Of a DNA stretch of 64,000 bases, positions 30,611 through 43,186 are shown piece by piece (the first letter of the stretch is position 1; the number at the start of each line of letters is the position of its first letter). The stretch lies in assembly GCA_020310875.1 (NCBI GenBank), contig CM035444.1, forward strand, positions 16,320,977-16,384,976, given 5' to 3'. The DNA is from Ceratopteris richardii (lineage: Eukaryota > Streptophyta > Polypodiopsida > Polypodiales > Pteridaceae). Below the pieces are notes generated by a model that made no database searches, had not been told where the DNA came from, and was given only the letters and a program-made list of their open reading frames with translations. A program made the position numbers and the translations under genes.

Positions 30611-31590
30611 GTCATGTTGCATGTAACTTGTTTTCTGGTAGATTTTGCTCCATGACTATCTGCAAAGAGCTAGAATTTATCAAGAGAAATCTCATCTTCA
30701 TGCACAGAAAAGACCTATGTTGTGGATGGTAAACACATTTGGACACTAATCGTATACTGAGTTTACCAGTCTATGGGATTAGTTAACTACTCAGTTCATA
30801 CCAAAGACCCCCAAACGTCTAGGTTCGAAGCCATTATCATTCAAGTTATGGCTAGCACTCCAACTAACAATGGTATCAGGCTGTCTTTGCGTGATTTAGT
30901 TAGCTATAGCTACCTAATTTATGAGGAACTATGGGCTTTCAGGTATAAGTTCACCTGTATCAAAGGCAAACAAAATTTTTAGTTACAATATAAGGGAGGA
31001 TGTGGTTGGGTAGGTATTAACAGCTAAGCGACATGTATACTTCATTGAATTACACCGTGCACATATACTAGGCCACATAGAAATAGCTTAAGAAGGTCTC
31101 AGTTCCCACGAAGTCTTTTTTTAGACCTACTCTGACATACTCATTCGATTATATCTTTGATCTTGTTAAATCTTAGTGAATTGAGTTGGTCTTTGGGGAG
31201 AAGACTACAAAGTATACCCATATATGTGATTATGTAGTTGATGCAAGTACATGCCCCTAGGTACACAGCTTTGTTTTTGGAAATCAAAATTACCACAAAC
31301 AAGCTTCTCACACCAGTTGATAGACATATTGGCACTTCGGAATATTTACATAGAATCTTTACATAGTTTTCTAAAGATTTACAGACGCTGGAAAAGATAG
31401 GTATTTCAGGACTGAGGCATATGACGTGGAGGATAGTTGACATACACTGATGTAAGCATACATACAGCAATTTTACATTACAAATGTTATTTCGAATGGG
31501 GATTTACCTACAAAATTCGTATATCTTAATCCAATGATTTGGCGATTAATATATATTCCTTTGTCACTGGTTAATGCAGATGATGTTCCT
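30611..31590. other. Non-coding spacer
   Basis: Short frames only (30773-30982 plus, 31141-31470 minus), with no recognised motif. Confidence 0.45.
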
Positions 31591-31893
31591 CATTAGTCAT
31601 AATGAGACACATCTGACTTTTAACACTGATTTGGATGCCTATTTTGAAATGTCACATTACGTCCTTTCGCTTCACTCTTTGAACATTCAATGTAGACACT
31701 AGTTGGGATGTTTTGTGTCAAACAAAGTTAAGTAGCATCTTGTTGTAGTCATTAGTCATAATGAGGCACATCTGATTTTTAACACTGATTTGGATGCCTA
31801 TTTTGAAATGTCTTATTACATCCTTTTGCTTCACTCTTTGAGCATTCAATGTAGACACCAGATGGGATGTTTTGTGTCAAACCAAGTTAAGTA
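31591..31893 (+). repeat. Tandem duplication, 159-bp unit
   Basis: Copies start at 31591 and 31750 (CATTAGTCATAATGAG). They share TTTTAACACTGATTTGGATG and TTTTGTGTCAAA near their ends, with roughly ten differences. Confidence 0.92.
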
Positions 31894-32300
31894 GCAAGTA
31901 TAGTTTTGATCTCGAAGATTATTGATCCATCTTCGGTCACATGAAGGCATGTTTACGATTGAGTTGTCATGATGCTAGGCATGCATTTGAATTTGCAAGT
32001 GTGATATTTGATTTATGTATGCACTGAAAATTTTAATGTTTACGATGATCTCTCTCCTATGAGTGGATATATGCATCTAGCCTAGGTTTGAAACATTGGT
32101 AAATAGTGAATGAATATATTCCACTACGTGAACGATACACAAGCTTCGGATATTTTATTGTAAATGGATCACTATCACCAAATCTGACATGATGTTTATA
32201 TTCTTTTTAATGAGTGAATTAGGCACGAAGTAGCCCTTTTATGATCATTTCTAGTTGTGAAGTTGTATGATATTTTTGATATTGGGCATACATAGAACTT
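31894..32300. other. Non-coding spacer
   Basis: AT-rich; nothing supported. Confidence 0.4.
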
Positions 32301-32465
32301 TGTAGAAGTTGCAAGATGCTTAGTGTTCCATGCTCTTAGAAAGCGCATTGAGTTGCACTATCACTATGTTAGAGAGAAGAACTTTCTAAGAGATCATATT
32401 TTTTCTTATCTGCCACCAAGTGTAACCGTGTAGATCCTTTTCAAAGATCCTTTTGAATAAGAAGT
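32301..32465 (+). pseudogene. Copia RNase H C-terminal remnant
   Basis: Plus-strand translation gives VFHALRKRIELHYHYVREKNF and then a decayed LFKDPFE. This is the end of a Copia RNase H, where intact copies read FHARTKHIEVHYHYVRE and FTKAL. Stops and a frameshift are present, and no element boundary is clear. The following 32470-32860 may be its old 3' LTR. Confidence 0.75.
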
Positions 32466-32871
32466 CCAAAGCATTGGGTTTTAGCATTTGCACTTATTCA
32501 CATGAGTGCAAACTCTTGTTTCAAGGGGAATTCGCAAGTAGATAATGTGTGTGTTTTGGTATGCAAGTATCTTCTACCCTCATTAAGAGGTTATTATCTA
32601 TAGCTTTATAAGATTTTCTATCTCTTTAGCTTGTATGTATTCCAATAACATAATGGGATATTTATCTTTGTTCTCGTTATATTATTTGTGTGTTTTACCT
32701 CTCTTTGGACTTTAATAAGACAACCATATTTATCATATGAATGAATCATATTTAATATATGAATATAAGATATGGAAATGAAGAGGTTGAAAATGCAGAG
32801 GACCTAGTGGATGCATTTTGTTTCTCGAAAATGGGTTTTGGTGCATTCAAATCATGTTGCCTTTTAGGGGA
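32466..32871. other. Possible decayed LTR, otherwise unassigned
   Basis: It follows the Copia RNase H remnant and is AT-rich. I found no partner LTR in the window. Confidence 0.3.
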
Positions 32872-33594
32872 GCACTAGATTGTGCCCTTTGACTAGACAA
32901 GATTTTAAAAGTATATTTTTGACTACAAGATCATCCATGTATTTTTCCTACAAGAATATATAGTTGATGCAAGAAGTCCCACAACTTGGTGTTAGGGGAG
33001 CACTAGATTGTGCCCTCTAACTAGACTAGACAAGATTTCAGAATTACGCTTTCGATTACAAGATTACCTACGTAGGGAAATAATACAAGAATATATGTAC
33101 TAATACAAGCATTCCCACAACTTGGGACTATTAGGTATGGATAGCTGAAATAGGGATGCTACAAGAGATCCCACGGCTCGGGACCATAGGTATGAAGCAA
33201 GATCTCTGGATTACAAGATCTCCCTTAGGGAGATGAACTAGATACGAGAAACAACTAGAAAAGATCTCATACTGTGAGATTACAAGAGGACAAGGCTAGA
33301 TATCCAAAAATTAGACTAATCAGGACTAGAACAAGGAACAAGACAAAAGTTGGAACTAGAACTTCAAAAGTACTTACTTGGTGATCTTGAGCTCCCAAGA
33401 TTGGTATTGGAAAGACTGAGTACATATGTGGCCAACCCCTCCTTATAGAGGTTTTCAACAAGGTTTCATCAAAGGTGGTTATGAATTGATGATGTGATTA
33501 ATTCGAAACATGATCTCTAGATGTCAGATTCAAGCAAGAAGACAGTTGATCTTAGGATTTTGGCATGTTTCAAAGACAATGGAATCATTGGTTT
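32872..33594 (-). repeat. LTR of Gypsy-like family G, copy 1 (left part)
   Basis: A first partial start (GGGGAGCACTAGATTGTGCC at about 32877) is followed by a full start TGTTAGGGGAGC at 32990. The body matches 41672-42300 (ATACAAGAATATAT, GAAGTCCCACAA, GAGATGAACTAGATAC, TACTTACTTG). It is cut at 33594 by Copia H and resumes at 39813. Confidence 0.82.
33590..33594. repeat. Target-site duplication GGTTT of Copia H
   Basis: GGTTT before the TG start of H and again at 39808-39812 directly after its CA end. Confidence 0.9.
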
Positions 33595-34653
33595 TGTTGG
33601 AACATCAAGTTTATACTATGCTTGAGGTGGATATGGTCTACATCAAAAAGTTGTTTGGATTACGTCGAATTAATATCCATTGAAGCGTTCTTTTACTTAT
33701 GCTCAATTATTGTTTTTTTAAAAGATTTTTTATGGATCATTTACCATTGTAAAGCCTAGAGATATATACATGTAAAAGTAGAAAAATAGAGCTAAAATTC
33801 CACCAATTTGAGGTGGTTGAGTTGCAGTCAATGAATCACCTAAAAGTAGATCAAACTAGATCCTCACTTTTCCTAGATTTTAGGAAAGTGAATTGATTCC
33901 CTCCAACAATTGATCTCACCTTCGTTTGAATTCAAAATCCACTTGTAGAAGTCGTGGAGTGCTTCAAGAGTCTATATAAAGACTTCAAATCACTTGTACA
34001 TTACATGGAAGCAATATACATACACTTGTGGCCATCATTGTCTTGCTCCTTAATTTTTTGCATCTTCTTCTTCAACAATAATAAGCTTGCAGAGGTTGCT
34101 TCTCTCTCTCTATAGATCTCCAAGCTGGATAAGTGAGAACTCATTGGAAAGCTGTTAGCTTCTAACTTATATTTGTAAAATTTCAAAGACTTTTGTTTAT
34201 TATATTGGGAGAAATATGAGCTTTTTTTAATCTCGGGGTCTATCTCTACACATTCCTGAAAAATAGGAGGTACCACTATTGAGTGTCGGTCCAAAAGCAT
34301 ATTTTTCTTACTTGTACTCTTGTACATTTTATACACTCAACCCTGTCTGTATCACTCCTCCAAAAGAATTTTTTCCAATTGTAATCATGTTGGATGCTAT
34401 GAGCATTTGAAGTTGATTGCCTCATCTAAAGATCGTAAGTTTTTGAGCTAGTCAATGTGCAAACCTATCTATTTTTCTTTATCCTTGATGCTCCAAAGTA
34501 CATAGTGCATTTTATTGCACTTATCGCATGCCTATAAGGTCTATTTGAGTCTCCATAAGCTCAAGGTCTAGTTTTGTGCTAGTTGGCTCGATTGAACATC
34601 GTTGCTTTACAACTCACTTTTCTACCTCCTAGAAGCTTTCCCAAGTTCTTTCA
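33595..34653 (+). repeat. 5' LTR of Copia H
   Basis: It begins TGTTGGAACATC and ends GTTCTTTCA, followed by the PBS TGGTATCAAAGC at 34655-34666 (one mismatch to iMet). A TATATAAAG at about 33974 is a candidate TATA box. Confidence 0.9.
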
Positions 34654-34675
34654 GTGGTATCAAAGCTAGATCAAG

Positions 34676-35705
34676 ATGGGTGATGGCTTTCCCTCAATGA
34701 TTTAGAAGCTTGATTGACATAACTATGCAGGTTGGCAAATTAGAATGAAGGCCTATTTGCAAGGTAGAAATCTTTATGGTATTGTAGCAAGGTAGAAATC
34801 TTTATGGTATTGTAGCAGGTGATGAAGCTATTCCTATTCCAAGATCCAAAGGAGGACCTACACAAGAGGAGGTAGATAAGATCAAACTTTGGTGCACAAG
34901 GGATGATCGAGCAAGGTACTACATACTAAACTCTATCTTTGATTTTCTATTAACACATATTAGAGGATGCAAGACATCTCAAGAGACTTGGGATGCCCTA
35001 GAGACTTTCTTTTTTGGTAGTACCAAAGTAAGGAAGAATCATCTTTGGAACGAGTTCAAACAAATGAAGAAGACACCTAAACAAACTATCACATATTTAA
35101 TTACCAAGATCAAGGAGGTTGTGGATTAGTTAGCATCCATTGAAGAGCTCATTGAATAAGAGTCCATCATGAGGCAAATTCTCAATGGGATTAGAGGTGA
35201 GAAGCATTGGTAAGCTTTAATCACAACTTATAATCTCATCATGGATGTGCAAACTCTAGACCTCAACATATTTCTTGGATAACTCTTCAACCAAGAGGCC
35301 AACAATAGCATAAACAAAGGTAACTCCTATCATGGTAATTCAACTAGTGTTCTATATGTAGATAAGAAGGACCAGAAGTTGAAAGGCAAGGAGGAGGAAG
35401 ATGAAGAGGAGACTTCTCAAGCCAACTTCGCAAGCAAGAGCAAGTGGAAAGGGAAGAACAAAGTATCAAAACATGACAAAGCCAAAGGTTAGAATGTTCA
35501 ACCTTGTGCCATCTATGATAAGGCCAACCACACCACTCAGAATTGTTGGTTCAATGGGAAGACCCAGAAAGGAAGTGGAAGAGGTAGATATGGTAGCAAT
35601 AGAGGCAAAGGCGGACACAACTTCAACAATAACAATAGAGGTCATAATAGAAGGGACTTCAAAAATTATTCAAAAGATCAACCATATGAAGACTCATTTC
35701 TTTCT
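34676..35705 (+). pseudogene. Copia H gag remnant
   Basis: The ATG at 34676 gives MGDGFPSMI, then a stop. The UBN2-type gag helices follow (WQIRMKAYLQG, ARYYILNSIFDFLL, TSQETWDALE). At least six stops are present. Near 35505 the zinc knuckle reads CAIYDKANHTTQNC, in which the second Cys of the C-x2-C-x4-H-x4-C pattern has become Tyr, so it could not bind zinc normally. Gag packages the element RNA. Confidence 0.87.
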
Positions 35706-38700
35706 ATGAATCTAAGCCAAAAAGAAGGTAAAGAAGATGATCATTTATTCTACATAGATTCAGGATGTTCAAATCATGTTGTAGGCAATATTGCTCTTCT
35801 ATCTGACTTGGAAAGTCCAAAGCATAGACATGAAGTACAAACAGGGGATAATACAAAGCACAATGTGGAGAAGATTGGTAATTTCAAAGCTTTCAATGGC
35901 AGGACAAACATTCTAAGTAAGGTTCTTTATGTATCCACTATCACTAAAAACCTAATAAGTGTAGGCCACATAGTTGAAAAAGGCTTGCAAATTAGGTTCA
36001 ACCCACATAGAGCTTTTGTGGAAGATCCATGTCAAGGCTTCAAGAAGATATCCAAAGATGAGAAGCATAGTAGGCTCTCTTTACTTTTGAAGTAGGAGAA
36101 ACCAGGAACATAGCTGTATTCACTTTTGGTTCTCAAACCCTAAGTGAGCTTGAAGTGTGGCATAAGAGACTTGCTCATATGAATGAAAGAACCTTGAAGG
36201 ATATATGTAGAGATCAAAGTGTTCTAGGAATGCCAAACATATCAAAGCAACACATGATCAACAGATGTGATGCATGTTAGATTGGGAAGGTACAAAGACA
36301 ACCATTCAACCACAAAAGGCTATATCCAAAACAACTCATTGGACTTAGTACATACAAATGTATGGGGGATAAGTCAAGAACCTTCATTGGCAGGATCAAG
36401 GTATTATGTCTCATTTATTGATGATCATAGTAGATGGACTATTCTATACTTCATCAAGAGTAAGAATGAAGTGTTTGATTGATTCAGAAAGTATCTAGCA
36501 CATGTGGAGAATCATACAGGTAGATCACTCCAAAAGCTTAGATCTGATGGAGAGGGAGAATACTTATTCAAAGAGTTTGATGAGTTATTGCAGGATAAAG
36601 GTATCAAAAGGGAAGGGACTATCAGGTACTCTCCTCAACTGAATGGAATTGCAAAGATAAGAAAGAAGACATTAGTTGGATAAGCCATAACAATGCTTGA
36701 AGAGAAGAGGTTACCACATTATCTATGGGTAGAGGCTATTTCAACTGTTGTGTGCCTTTTCAATAAACTACCATCCAAATCACTTCAAGGTATGACTCCT
36801 TATAAAGCATGGCATGGAAGAAAGCCTAGTCTTGGACATTGTAAGGTTTTTGGTTGTTTAGCTTATGTTCATGTACCATCATAAATAAGAGGTAAGCTAG
36901 ATGAAAGGGCAACAAAGGCAGTTTTTATTGGGTATGACTAAACTCAGATGGGTTACATATTCTATAATCCTTCAACCAAGCAATACACTACAAGTAGAGA
37001 TGTTGTGTTTGAAGAACACAGGTCTTGGTTTGATGAAGACAAACAAAAGGTAACTCTACTATATGATCTTAATTCTGATTCTCATCAATTAGGAAGCAAG
37101 CATGATACACAGGTCTAAGATCCAAGAAGTGATACAGATGATGACCAAGATGAAAGGGAAAAGGATTACAAACTATGGAATTCAAGATGCAAAGCAAAGA
37201 TGCAGGAGTGTGGAGAATGCTCTAAGCAAGCTCTTGAAGATCAACAAGAGAGAAGAAACAACTAGATATGTATGGATATGATTCAACATTTGTTTTAAAG
37301 CATTCAATACTTGGTAAAAGACTCAATTTAGAAGAGCCCTCAACCTATGAGGAGGCAAAGGGAAATCCTCATTTGGAAAAGGCCATGATAGAAGAAATGG
37401 ATGCATTGAAGGAGATGGACACTTGGGATTTGGTTCCATTGTCATCCAATTAAAAGGTAATCGGTTGTAGATAGGTGTATAAAGTTAAAAGAAACTCACA
37501 TGGATTATTTTGTAGGTACAAGGTAAGATTAGTTGCCCAAGGATGCTCACAAAATCATGGTTTAGACTATGAGGAAACATTCTCACCAGTTGCAAAGATG
37601 ACTACAATCAGAACATTGATAAGTGTGGTTGCTGCAAGAAATTGGAGACTCCTCCAACTTGATGTAAAAAATGCATTTCCAAATGGTTGGATAAGTGAAG
37701 AGGTATACATGTCACAACCTCCAGGTTTTGAAAACCATAATTATGCATCTTGTGTTTGCAGACTTAATAAAGCATTGTATAGATTGAAACAAACTCCTAG
37801 AGCTTTGAAGTACAGGTTGGTTCCATACCTTCAAGATTAAGGGTTCAAACTTAGCAACTCAAATCCTTCTTTATTCATCAAAAGGGATCAGAATGATGTT
37901 ATCCATCTATGTGTATATGTAGATGACGTAATTGTGAGAGGTGATGATTTGAATGGCATTCAAAGGATCAAGAGACACATGGAAGAATAGTTCAAAATCA
38001 ATGATTTAGGTGAGCTCACATTCTTCCTAGGGATGCAGTTCATATACACAGATAAGTGAATGTATTTGACTCAAAGGAAATACATTCACGATCTACTTAA
38101 GTTAAAAATCAAGAACACTAAACCCGCAGGTACAACTTTGAGATGAATCATAAACTTATTGTTTATGAAGGTGAGAAAATAGAAGCCATAAAGAATATCA
38201 AAGCTTGGTAGGTAGCTTGATATATGCTAGTCATACAAGGACAGACATCTCATATAGTGTAGGAGTGCTAAGCCAATTCATGCGCTAGCCAAGAAGAGCA
38301 CACATGGATGCAGCTAACAAAGTACTTAAGTATCTCAAAGATACAATCAATGAAGGTATATTCTATCTTTACTCTTCAGATTTAAATATCAAAATCTATT
38401 CAGATGTAGATTGGGCAGGAGCTAAGGATGATAGAAGAAGTACCTTTGGTAACTTAGCATTCGTAGGTTCAAAGCTAGCATCATGGAGTTCCAAGAAGTA
38501 ACCTATTGTTGCTTTATCCTCAACTGAAGCAGAGTACAGAGGTTTGACTATAGCAACTCAAGAGGCAATATGGTTAAAACCATTATGAAAAGATTTGGGA
38601 CTTCTGAGTTCCAAACCTCACATATTTAGAGACAATGTAAGTTCCATGCATCTAGCAGCAAACCCTATTTTCCATGCAAGAACCAAACAAAGAGGTTCAT

Positions 38701-38720
38701 TACTACATCAAGGAGAAGCT
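35706..38720 (+). pseudogene. Copia H pol remnant (PR-IN-RT-RH)
   Basis: Protease has FYIDSGCSNHVVG (near 35750). The pre-integrase region follows (VWHKRLAHMNERTL). Integrase has HTNVWG and LRSDGEGEYL, but the catalytic-Glu motif, usually NGVAERKN, is garbled to NGIAKIRKK near 36645. RT spans 37400-38110 with GYSQ-like QGCSQNHGLDYEETFSPVA, LKQTPRA and an intact YVDD at about 37918. RNase H at 38304-38720 has YSDVDWAGAKDDRRS and SSTEAEYRG. More than a dozen stops show that it is dead. Confidence 0.9.
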
Positions 38721-38729
38721 CATGAAAAG

Positions 38730-39807
38730 GAGATATCATGCTTACACTATGTCTGAGGTGGATTTGATCTATATCAAAAAGCTATTGTTTGGATTACGTC
38801 GAAAGAATATCCATTGAACCATTCTATTACTTATGCTCATTTATTGTATTTTTTTAAAAGATTTTTTATGGATCATTTACCATTGTAAAATCCTAGAGCT
38901 TTACATGTATAAAAGTAGAAAAAGAGAACTAAACTTCCACAAATTTGAGGTGTTTACTTTGCAATCAATGAATCAATCAATTACCTAAAAGTAGATCAAA
39001 CTAGATCTTCACTTTTCCTAGATTATAGGAAAGTGAATTGATTCCCTCCAACAACTAATACAACCTTTATTTGAATTCAAAATCCACTTGTAGAAGTCAT
39101 GGGCCACTTCAAGAGTCTATATAAAGGCTTTAAATCACTTTTACATTACATGGATGCAATATACATGCACTTGTGCCATCATTGTCTTGCTCCATTTTTC
39201 TGCATCATCTTCTTCAACAACAGTAAGCTTGTAGAGGCTGCGCCTCTTTCTAGAGAGCTCCAAATTGGTTGAACAAGCAATCATTGGAAAGATATAAGTA
39301 TGTAGTTTATGTGTGTAAATTTTCAAAGCATTTGGTTCAGTAGATTGGAGCGAATCCTAGTTTTTCTGTCTCTAGGTCTATCTCTATGCATTCCTAAAAA
39401 ATAGGAGGTACCATTGTTGAGTGACAGGTGCATTCCAAAAGCATATTTTGCTTATTTCTTGTAATCTTGTGCATTTTATACACTCAATCCTATGTGTATC
39501 ACTCCTGCAAAAGGAATTTTTCCAATTGTAATCATGTTGCCTGCTATGAGCATTTGAAGTTGATTATCTCATCCAAAGATACTAAGTTTTTGAGCTAGTC
39601 AATGTGCAAACGTATTTGTTTTGTATTGACTCGTTCTCATTGATGCTCCAAAGTACTTGGTGCATTTAATTGCACTTATCAATGCCTATAAGGTCTATTT
39701 GAGTCTGCATAAGCTCAAGGAGTGGTCTTGTGCTGGTTGGTTGGACCGAACTTCGTCACTTCGCAACTCACTTTTCTACCTCCTACAAGCTTTCCCAAGT
39801 TCTTTCA
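38730..39807 (+). repeat. 3' LTR of Copia H
   Basis: It matches 33595-34653 from ATATCATGCTTACACTATG onward; the first 8 or so bases, including TGTTGG, are lost or altered next to the AAAAGGAGA tract. It ends GTTCTTTCA at 39807. Confidence 0.88.
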
Positions 39808-39812
39808 GGTTT

Positions 39813-40439
39813 CTCCAAATTCTGAATCAACCATGAGATACAGAAGTCACATGGAATCTGAGGTCCATGATATGCGAGACTCATAGATATGGATAACTCA
39901 ACTAGAGATGATTCGAGATATACCGAAACTAGAGACAATTGATATGAAGCAAAAGATTCGGGTTACAAGAACTACCTTAAGGGAGATGAAGTAGATACAA
40001 GAGGTAGCTTGAGGGATCTCGTACTGCAAGATTACAAGAGGACAAAACTAGATGCCCAAGAACTAGACCAATTAGGACTAGAACAAGGAACATGACAAGA
40101 ATTGGAACTGGAACTTCGAAAGTACTTACTTGGTGATAACGACTCCTTGAGCTCCCAAGACTTGCATTGGCAAAAGTGAGGATATATATGGACAAAACCT
40201 CCTTCTATAGGTTTTCAAGGGAAGTCCATCAATGATAGTTATGAATTGATGATATCATCAATGATTTCATCAATTCAACACAAGACCTTCAAGTGTCATA
40301 ATCGTGAAAATAGACAGTCAATCTTAGGGTTTTTGGCATATTCCGGATACTATGGTAGGATTAATTTCTCTAAATATAGAAGTGCACATAGAATCTAAGG
40401 TTCGGGTGATTTCCTTTGTGTTTGTGACATCATCTCCCC
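39813..40439 (-). repeat. 3' LTR region of Gypsy-like G (two LTR pieces fused)
   Basis: 39813 to about 39870 completes LTR copy 1 (after the H insertion). From about 39870 a second LTR piece begins inside the LTR body (ACTCATAGATATGGATAA) and runs to GTTTGTGACA at 40439, which on the minus strand is the TGTCACAAAC start. The minus-strand polypurine tract CTTGAGGGGGAG lies just beyond. Confidence 0.75.
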
Positions 40440-40440
40440 C

Positions 40441-40454
40441 TCAAGCGACAAGCT
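40441..40454 (-). other. Polypurine tract of element G
   Basis: Minus strand CGCTTGAGGGGGAGATGA just before the TGTCACAAAC LTR start; it fixes G as a minus-strand element. Confidence 0.75.
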
Positions 40455-41671
40455 CCACGAGGAGTGGTTATGTGACTGTGAGATCTTTGAGAACTTGAAT
40501 TTTCATAGCTCTTGGTCTTTGTAGAGTTCTTGATATGTGCTACTAGAACACGAAAATGATGGATATCTATGATGAAGTTAGAAAGGGTTTGTAGTATATC
40601 TAGGTACAAAATGAAGGGCATGATTCTCATGATGGACAATACTCCTCTTTTGACTCTGATGATCCTTCTGATATGAGATGATGATCATGGAAGCCTTGAA
40701 CCCATCTTGTTTCTTCTTCTTAGAACATTTGAATGCCATGTGTTTATGGTCACTACAATAAAATCATAATCCATTATCCTTCCGATGTTTTCTTTCCTTT
40801 GGTGTAAGTCTTCTGACCTTGATGTTATCCAATTGGAAGGGTTCTCATTGAGTTTCTTCCAATATATCTTGTTGTGGAATGGAGGTAAACTTGTATTCTC
40901 CATCTCTAATAGAAGTTTTCTTCTCTTGCTTTCTCTCAAACAACCTATTATCACACTCAATTGCTTGATTCATGAATTCATTCAAAGTGTTTACCTTGCG
41001 CATGGTTAGCATGAGGTCCTTGACATCATTATGTAAGCCCCATCGAAATTATTTGATAAAATAATCCTCATGCCATGTGAGATCATAAATGATTTGTTTG
41101 AATTCTGATGCATAGGTAGACAAAGGCCTATTTTCTTGATGTAGCTTCCTTAGCTTTGTTTTGGCAACATGTGAACAATTAGTATCTCCAAAAGAAGACG
41201 TGAACTCTCAAAAAAAGGCATTGAAATGATACAAAATATCCTTATTCTTCTTAAGGATAGCTGCAAACTATGAAAGAGAAGGACCAAATAATAGAGTTCC
41301 TATGAGGACTACTTGAGAAGCATCATCCGGGTACCTGTATGATTACACTCTTATGAATATTTTCATTTTTTGTAGAAATCATCAAAACTTTGATCTTGTC
41401 CCATCAAATTTCTCATGCATGCTCATGTTAAGACTTTTGTTCATATTGGTTTCCATGGGGGTACTTGAAGAAGATTGATTTACAATGATATGCAGTTCTT
41501 GAATTTGCCTTTGAAGTTCTGTGATTACATCTTGAATATTCTATTGTTGAGTCCTTTCTTGATTTTCTCGTATCTCTTGGACTTGTTGTTGAATAACTTT
41601 AAGTTCAAAAAAAAATTCTTCACGAATAATCTCCATGGTGCTTGGTCTTGATGAAGGTAGTCTTGTCAAAA
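40455..41671 (-). pseudogene. Gag-only interior of Gypsy-like element G
   Basis: The minus strand from 41636 reads MEIIREEFFFELKVIQQQVQ (coiled-coil-like start), then gag helices including YFIKYFRWGLHNDVKDLMLT and TLNEFMNQAIECDNRLFERK at about 41070-40930. The zinc knuckle near 40770-40730 reads FYCSDHKHMAFKC with its first Cys codon changed to a stop (TGA). No protease, RT or integrase follows before the polypurine tract. The element is therefore a deletion derivative or a non-autonomous gag-only form. Several stops are present. Confidence 0.78.
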
Positions 41672-42809
41672 TGTCAGGGGAGCAATAGATTGTGCCCTCT
41701 GAATAGACTAGACAAGATTTCATAATTATACTTTTGATTACAAGATAACTCCCATAGGGAAAATAATACAAGAATATATAATTGATACAAGAAGTCCCAC
41801 AAACCAAGACTGATAGGTATGGATAATTGGACTAGAAATGATACAAGATATCCCACAACCCAAGACTCTAAGTATGAAGCAATATATTTGGGTTACAAGA
41901 ACTCCCTTTAAGGAGATGAACTAGATACAAGAAATAGCTTGATGCGATCTCATACTATGAGATTACAAGAGGACAAGACTAGATGTCCAAGAACTAAACT
42001 AATCAGGACAAGAACAAGGAGCATGACAAGAACTGGAACTAGAACTTTGAAAGTACTTACTTGATGATCACAACTCCTTGAGCTTCCAAGATTGGCATTA
42101 GCAAGAATGAGTATATATGTGGCCAACCCCTCCTTATACATGTTTTCAAGGTCAATTCATCAATGGTGGTTACGAATTGATGATGTGATCGGTGATGTAA
42201 TCAGTTCAAAACAAGACCTCTGAGTGTTAGAGTTGTTGAGATATCAAGCTCAACATATGATCATTGGGGATGACATGTATCACTTTTTTATTTCTCTAAC
42301 ATTATACTTTTGATTACAAGATAACTCCCATAGGGAAAATAATACAAGAATATATAATTGATACAAGAAGTCCCACAAACCAAGACTGATAGGTATGGAT
42401 AAGTGGACTAGAAATGATACAAGATATCCCACAACCCAAGACTCTAAGTATGAAGCAATATATTTGGGTTACAAGAACTCCCTTTAAGGAGATGAACTAG
42501 ATACAAGAAATAGCTTGATGCGATCTCATACTATGAGATTACAAGAGGACAAGACTAGATGTCCAAGAACTAAACTAATCAGGACAAGAACAAGGAGCAT
42601 GACAAGAACTAGAACTAGAACTTTGAAAGTACTTACTTGATGATCACAACTCCTTGAGCTTCCAAGATTGGCATTAGCAAGAATGAGTATATATGTGGCC
42701 AACCCCTCCTTATACATGTTTTCAAGGTCAATTCATCAATGGTGGTTACGAATTGATGATGTGATCGGTGATGTCATCAGTTCAAAACAAGACCTCTGAG
42801 TGTTAGAGT
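41672..42809 (-). repeat. 5' LTR of element G with internal tandem duplication
   Basis: It starts TGTCAGGGGAGC at 41672 (minus-strand end CCCCTGACA). A 576-bp segment is present twice, at 41725-42300 and 42301-42876, with only about three differences. Each copy contains most of the G LTR plus the first 67 bases of the Copia I LTR. The G LTR continues after Copia I at 61394-61454. Confidence 0.88.
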
Positions 42810-42876
42810 TGTTGAGATATCAAGCTCAACATATGATCATTGGGGATGACATGTATCACTTTTTTATTTCTCTAAC
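41725..42876. repeat. 576-bp near-perfect tandem duplication
   Basis: Copy 1 is 41725-42300 and copy 2 is 42301-42876. Differences seen: AATTGG/AAGTGG, GAACTGGAACT/GAACTAGAACT and GATGTAATC/GATGTCATC. Both breakpoints follow or precede ATTATAC/CTCTAAC. The unit spans the G LTR/Copia I LTR junction, so it arose after Copia I inserted. Confidence 0.93.
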
Positions 42877-43186
42877 ATGTATAGTGGTCATGCCAATATA
42901 TATCAGGGATACTCTAGTGAGCTTTAACTAGATTTATCTACCAAGAGTGATGGCACATTTATTTCTTTCCAACTCACTCATTCATGGATATTAGGATTTC
43001 CCTTATTTATTGTTCTTTATATATTGCACTAGTTGTATTGTTGGTGAAGGTCATTCTCGTATATTCTATTTATGTAATAAAAGAAGAAGAACAAGGTCAT
43101 TCTTCCTTGCCTCAATCTATGTGTGCTCTTCTCTTTGTGTGTGAGAATGTGTAAGAGCTCTCTTCCTTATCTCCTTTCTCGTGACA
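42810..43186 (+). repeat. 5' LTR of Copia I
   Basis: It begins TGTTGAGATATCAAGC and ends CTCGTGACA. PBS TGGTATCAGAGC is at 43187-43198, an exact iMet complement. An extra first 67 bases occur at 42234-42300 because of the 576-bp duplication. Confidence 0.92.

Larger units (their letters stand above)
33595..39807 (+). mobile_element. Copia H, full-length but decayed
   Basis: Ty1/Copia element of about 6.2 kb with LTRs of about 1.06 kb, an iMet-type PBS and a perfect TSD GGTTT. It belongs to the same lineage as Copia N (both gags begin MGDGFPS). It is inserted in an LTR of family G. All Pol domains are recognisable but carry many stops. Confidence 0.92.

Noticed and set aside
34001..34336. A minus-strand gene of 111 codons
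   Set aside because: It lies wholly within the 5' LTR of Copia H and is repeated in decayed form in the 3' LTR, so it is LTR sequence read backwards.
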